Shown here: one piece after another, positions 40,695-43,045 of the stretch | How the letters are laid out: every line of letters begins with the position of its first letter | Numbering within the stretch: the stretch's first letter is position 1 | Origin: Caryophanales bacterium UBA5026 | Lineage (GTDB): Bacteria > Bacillota_I > Bacilli_A > RF39 > UBA660 | Direction: 5' to 3' | DNA length: 43,045 bases | Assembly: GCA_002416285.1 (NCBI GenBank) | Contig: DICM01000032.1 | Span: 1-43,045 of the forward strand | Made by a program: the position numbers and the translations under genes | Notes under the pieces: model-generated | Databases searched by the model: none | What the model was told of the DNA's origin: nothing | What the model saw: only the letters and a program-made list of their open reading frames with translations

Positions 40695-42273
40695 ATTTTT
40701 CTAAATATTCCTCATATGGAATTTGCTTATCCAAATAACTTCCATCCTCTTTTAATTCGACTAATCTATTACATACTGTTGCAATCATTTCTTGATCATA
40801 AGTATTTAAAATGATAGCTTCACCATATTTCTTTAACCCCTCATTTAGTGCAGTAATAGATTCCATATCAAGATGATTGGTCGGTTCATCGAATAATAAT
40901 AAATTCCCCTTTTCAAGCATAATCTTTGAAAGCATACTTCTTACTTTCTCTCCACCAGATAAAACTTTAACACTTTTTAAACCTTCATCCTTTGTAAATA
41001 ACATTCTTCCTAAAAAGCCTCTTACAAAACTTTCCTCTTGATTTGAAGAATACTGTCTTAACCAATCTACTAAAGATAAATCCTTTTCAAAATAGTGATC
41101 ATGATTTTTTGGAAAATAAGATAGTCTTACTGTAGAACCTAATGTAATCATTCCAGAATCTGGTGTTAATTCACCCGTGATAATTTGAAATAGTGCTGTT
41201 TTCGCTAGTTCATTCGTCCCCAGAAGGGCCACTTTATCTTCTTTTTTGAGTGTCAAATTCAAATGATCTAATAAAACTTTCCCATCCTTTTGATAACAGA
41301 TATTTTCTAATACTAAAACTTCTTTTCCAAGTGTTTTCTCTACTTCAAATTGAATAAATGGATATTTACGTGAAGATGGTTTGATATCATCTAGAACAAT
41401 TTTATCAAGTAATTTTTTACGAGATGTTGCCTGTTTTGATTTAGAAGCATTAGCGCTAAATCTACGAATGAAATCTTGTAATTCAGCGATTTTATCTTCT
41501 TTTCTTTTGTTAGATTCTTTCATCTGTCGTTGTAATAATTGGCTTGATTCATACCAAAAATCATAATTTCCAATAAATAAAGTAATCCTTTCATAATCAA
41601 TGTCGACAATATGCGTACAAATTTGATTTAGAAAATGACGATCATGTGAAATAACTAAAACCGTATTTTCAAAATTAATTAAAAACTCTTCTAGCCAACG
41701 AATACTTTCTAAATCAAGTCCATTGGTTGGTTCATCCAAAAGAAGAATATCAGGACTTCCAAATAATGCTCTAGCTAATAGTACTTTTACTTTCTCAGTA
41801 TCTTTTAGCTCTTTCATCATCTTATCATGATAGCTTGAATCAAGACCCAATCCAGAAAGTAAAATAGCAACATCTGTTTCTGCTTGCCAACCATTCTTTT
41901 CTTCAAAACGTGCTTCTAATTCTCCCGCACGAATACCATCTTCCATGGAAAAATCAATTTTAGAATAGATTGCTTCTTTTTCTTTCATAATTTGATAAAG
42001 TTCACTATCGCCCATTAAAACAGTCTCCATCACCGAAAACTCATCGAATTCATGGTGATTTTGTTTCAATACGGATAGACGTTCATTTTTACCGAGAATA
42101 ACTTCTCCACTAGAGGATTCCACTTCTCCACTTAGAATTTTTAAAAATGTCGATTTACCGGCACCGTTCGCACCGATAATCCCATAACAGTTATTACCAG
42201 TGAATTCTAAATTCACATTTTCAAATAGAATACGCTTTCCAAACCGTAGTCCAATATTGTTTGCTTTTAACAT
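40684..42273 (-). CDS. ABC-F family ATPase (YkpA/YbiT-like)
   Basis: 529 residues with two ABC domains and no membrane segment. NBD1: GIIGANGAGKST (Walker A), LLLDEPTNGLDLESIRWLEEF (Walker B), where NGLD replaces the usual NHLD and the signature is ELKDTEKVKVLL instead of LSGG. NBD2: ALLGTNELAKTA, a degenerate Walker A without the usual GxxGxGKS pattern, VLSGGEKVRSML (intact signature) and LLFDEPTNHLDMESI. The inter-domain linker (~230-310) is helical (QMKESNKRKEDKIAELQDF). ABC-F proteins act on the ribosome. The altered NBD2 P-loop is unusual and may weaken ATP binding at that site. AAGGAGGATTATT precedes ATG. Confidence 0.88.
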   Translation of the reverse strand: MLKANNIGLRFGKRILFENVNLEFTGNNCYGIIGANGAGKSTFLKILSGEVESSSGEVILGKNERLSVLKQNHHEFDEFSVMETVLMGDSELYQIMKEKEAIYSKIDFSMEDGIRAGELEARFEEKNGWQAETDVAILLSGLGLDSSYHDKMMKELKDTEKVKVLLARALFGSPDILLLDEPTNGLDLESIRWLEEFLINFENTVLVISHDRHFLNQICTHIVDIDYERITLFIGNYDFWYESSQLLQRQMKESNKRKEDKIAELQDFIRRFSANASKSKQATSRKKLLDKIVLDDIKPSSRKYPFIQFEVEKTLGKEVLVLENICYQKDGKVLLDHLNLTLKKEDKVALLGTNELAKTALFQIITGELTPDSGMITLGSTVRLSYFPKNHDHYFEKDLSLVDWLRQYSSNQEESFVRGFLGRMLFTKDEGLKSVKVLSGGEKVRSMLSKIMLEKGNLLLFDEPTNHLDMESITALNEGLKKYGEAIILNTYDQEMIATVCNRLVELKEDGSYLDKQIPYEEYLEKYGE

Positions 42274-42312
42274 AATAATCCTCCTTGCCTTTCCATTTTA
42301 CCATAAATACTT

Positions 42313-42338
42313 AAAAAAAGAATCCTTTTCGGATTCTA
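42313..42338 (-). terminator. Terminator after the thioredoxin-like gene
   Basis: On the minus strand AGAATCC-GAAAA-GGATTCT followed by TTTTTT, beginning at the stop codon. Confidence 0.85.
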
Positions 42339-42950
42339 TTTTGCAGTTAGACCATTTTCTTTTAGGAAAGATTCAAATTCGCTATATTCACTAGCTCCAA
42401 TTGTTCCTTTAATAAATTTTCCATCTTTGAATAATGCAACCATTGGGGTTGATCCAAATTCATCAAAGAAATCGTCAAGAGCAACAATTTTATCATATCC
42501 TGCTTGATCTACTTTAGTAATATCAATATAGAGTGTTTTATATCCGAATGCACTTTGTGCTTGTTGTAAAACAGGTAAGAATTTAACACAGTAACCACAA
42601 GTAGAACGTCCGATATAAACAACTTGTATATCACTACTTTTAATTTTTTCAAGCATTCCATCCATTGTTACTTCTTCAAACATACTAACATCATAATCTC
42701 CACTTTCATCAGTTGTATTATCATTCGTTGTATTGTTTGTATTAGATGTTGTCTTTTCATCCTTTAAATTCAAAAGTAATGCTACTGTTATAAAAACTAA
42801 TAACGCAATTATCGCATATAGGCAAACCATAATTTTATTAAAAAATGGACGATAATCAATTTGTTTTGATAACCCTGTTACCTCTGCATTTTTTATTTCA
42901 ACATTCTTTGTTGATTGTGCTTTCATTGTTGTTTTCTTTTTCTCTTCCAT
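42336..42950 (-). CDS. Membrane-anchored thioredoxin-like protein
   Basis: 204 residues. A cytoplasmic N-terminus, one membrane segment (MVCLYAIIALLVFITVALLL, about 42-61), an Asn/Thr-rich linker (TTSNTNNTTNDNTTDESGD) and a thioredoxin fold with active site GRSTCGYCVKF (CGYC, near 116) and the cis-Pro in FGSTPMVALFKDGK. It lies outside the membrane and probably oxidises, reduces or isomerises extracellular thiols. CGYC is unlike CGPC of thioredoxins, closer to bacteriocin-accessory Trx-like proteins. GGAGGTATAAGT precedes ATG. Single gene. Confidence 0.85.
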   Translation of the reverse strand: MEEKKKTTMKAQSTKNVEIKNAEVTGLSKQIDYRPFFNKIMVCLYAIIALLVFITVALLLNLKDEKTTSNTNNTTNDNTTDESGDYDVSMFEEVTMDGMLEKIKSSDIQVVYIGRSTCGYCVKFLPVLQQAQSAFGYKTLYIDITKVDQAGYDKIVALDDFFDEFGSTPMVALFKDGKFIKGTIGASEYSEFESFLKENGLTAK

Positions 42951-43045
42951 ACTTATACCTCCTGAATCATTCTAACATATTCCATTTTTTGTATCAATTG
43001 AAATAAAGATATTTCACAAAATATACATAAAAACTTGCTAATAAA

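Overview
The window is AT-rich DNA from a low-GC Gram-positive bacterium (Bacillota), most likely an anaerobic spore-former. The evidence is a pyruvate:ferredoxin oxidoreductase, a rubrerythrin/PerR oxidative-stress pair, a SleC/SpoIID-like cortex-type protein, a YjcZ-type small sporulation protein, AGGAGG ribosome sites and sigma-A-type promoters. I see no rRNA, tRNA or CRISPR array.

Layout. (1) 1-2125: divergent LysM and SleC-like cell-wall/spore genes. (2) 2152-8226: a tightly coupled five-gene operon (Fur-family regulator, CooC/MinD-like ATPase, PLP decarboxylase, cysteine-synthase-rhodanese fusion, SufS-like cysteine desulfurase), divergent from a Cys-containing hypothetical gene. Both promoters share a 39-bp near-perfect palindrome with a Fur-type core. 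(3) 8326-13134: unrecognised genes, including a sigma-factor operon whose sigma gene is split by a -1 frame change at an A6 run. (4) 13480-19766: a peptide (RiPP) operon with a 44-residue precursor, radical SAM/SPASM maturase, P-loop protein, HelD-family RNA-polymerase ATPase, C39-like cysteine peptidase and HAD hydrolase. An attenuator-like leader and an operator-like palindrome precede it. Two copies of a ~170-bp sRNA-like element lie at either end. (5) 19862-25320: a SEC-C/PD-(D/E)xK protein, a frameshifted gene, an IS256 remnant and a secreted protein with an attenuator-like leader. (6) 25321-43045: mostly conserved genes (recG, nifJ, rbr, perR, a prepilin-like giant protein, ftsW/rodA, def, ylmH, an ABC-F ATPase, a thioredoxin-like protein), plus two predicted sRNAs and an IS150-group insertion sequence.

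Most notable. First, the RiPP operon encodes a HelD paralogue. HelD-family proteins act on RNA polymerase and some protect it from antibiotics, so the peptide may target RNA polymerase with HelD as self-protection (inference). Second, three predicted sRNAs (two duplicated copies and one beside recG) carry CCCCCUGAA just before the terminator hairpin, and a fourth predicted sRNA displays the complementary UCAGGGGG in a hairpin loop. Third, a Fur-controlled sulfur/PLP operon has no obvious product-assembly enzyme. The IS150-type element has inserted into the loop of the terminator shared by def and ylmH.

All positions and translations come from reading the sequence by eye. Family assignments rest on motifs, not database searches. 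Two of the frameshifts lie in A6 runs and could be sequencing errors.
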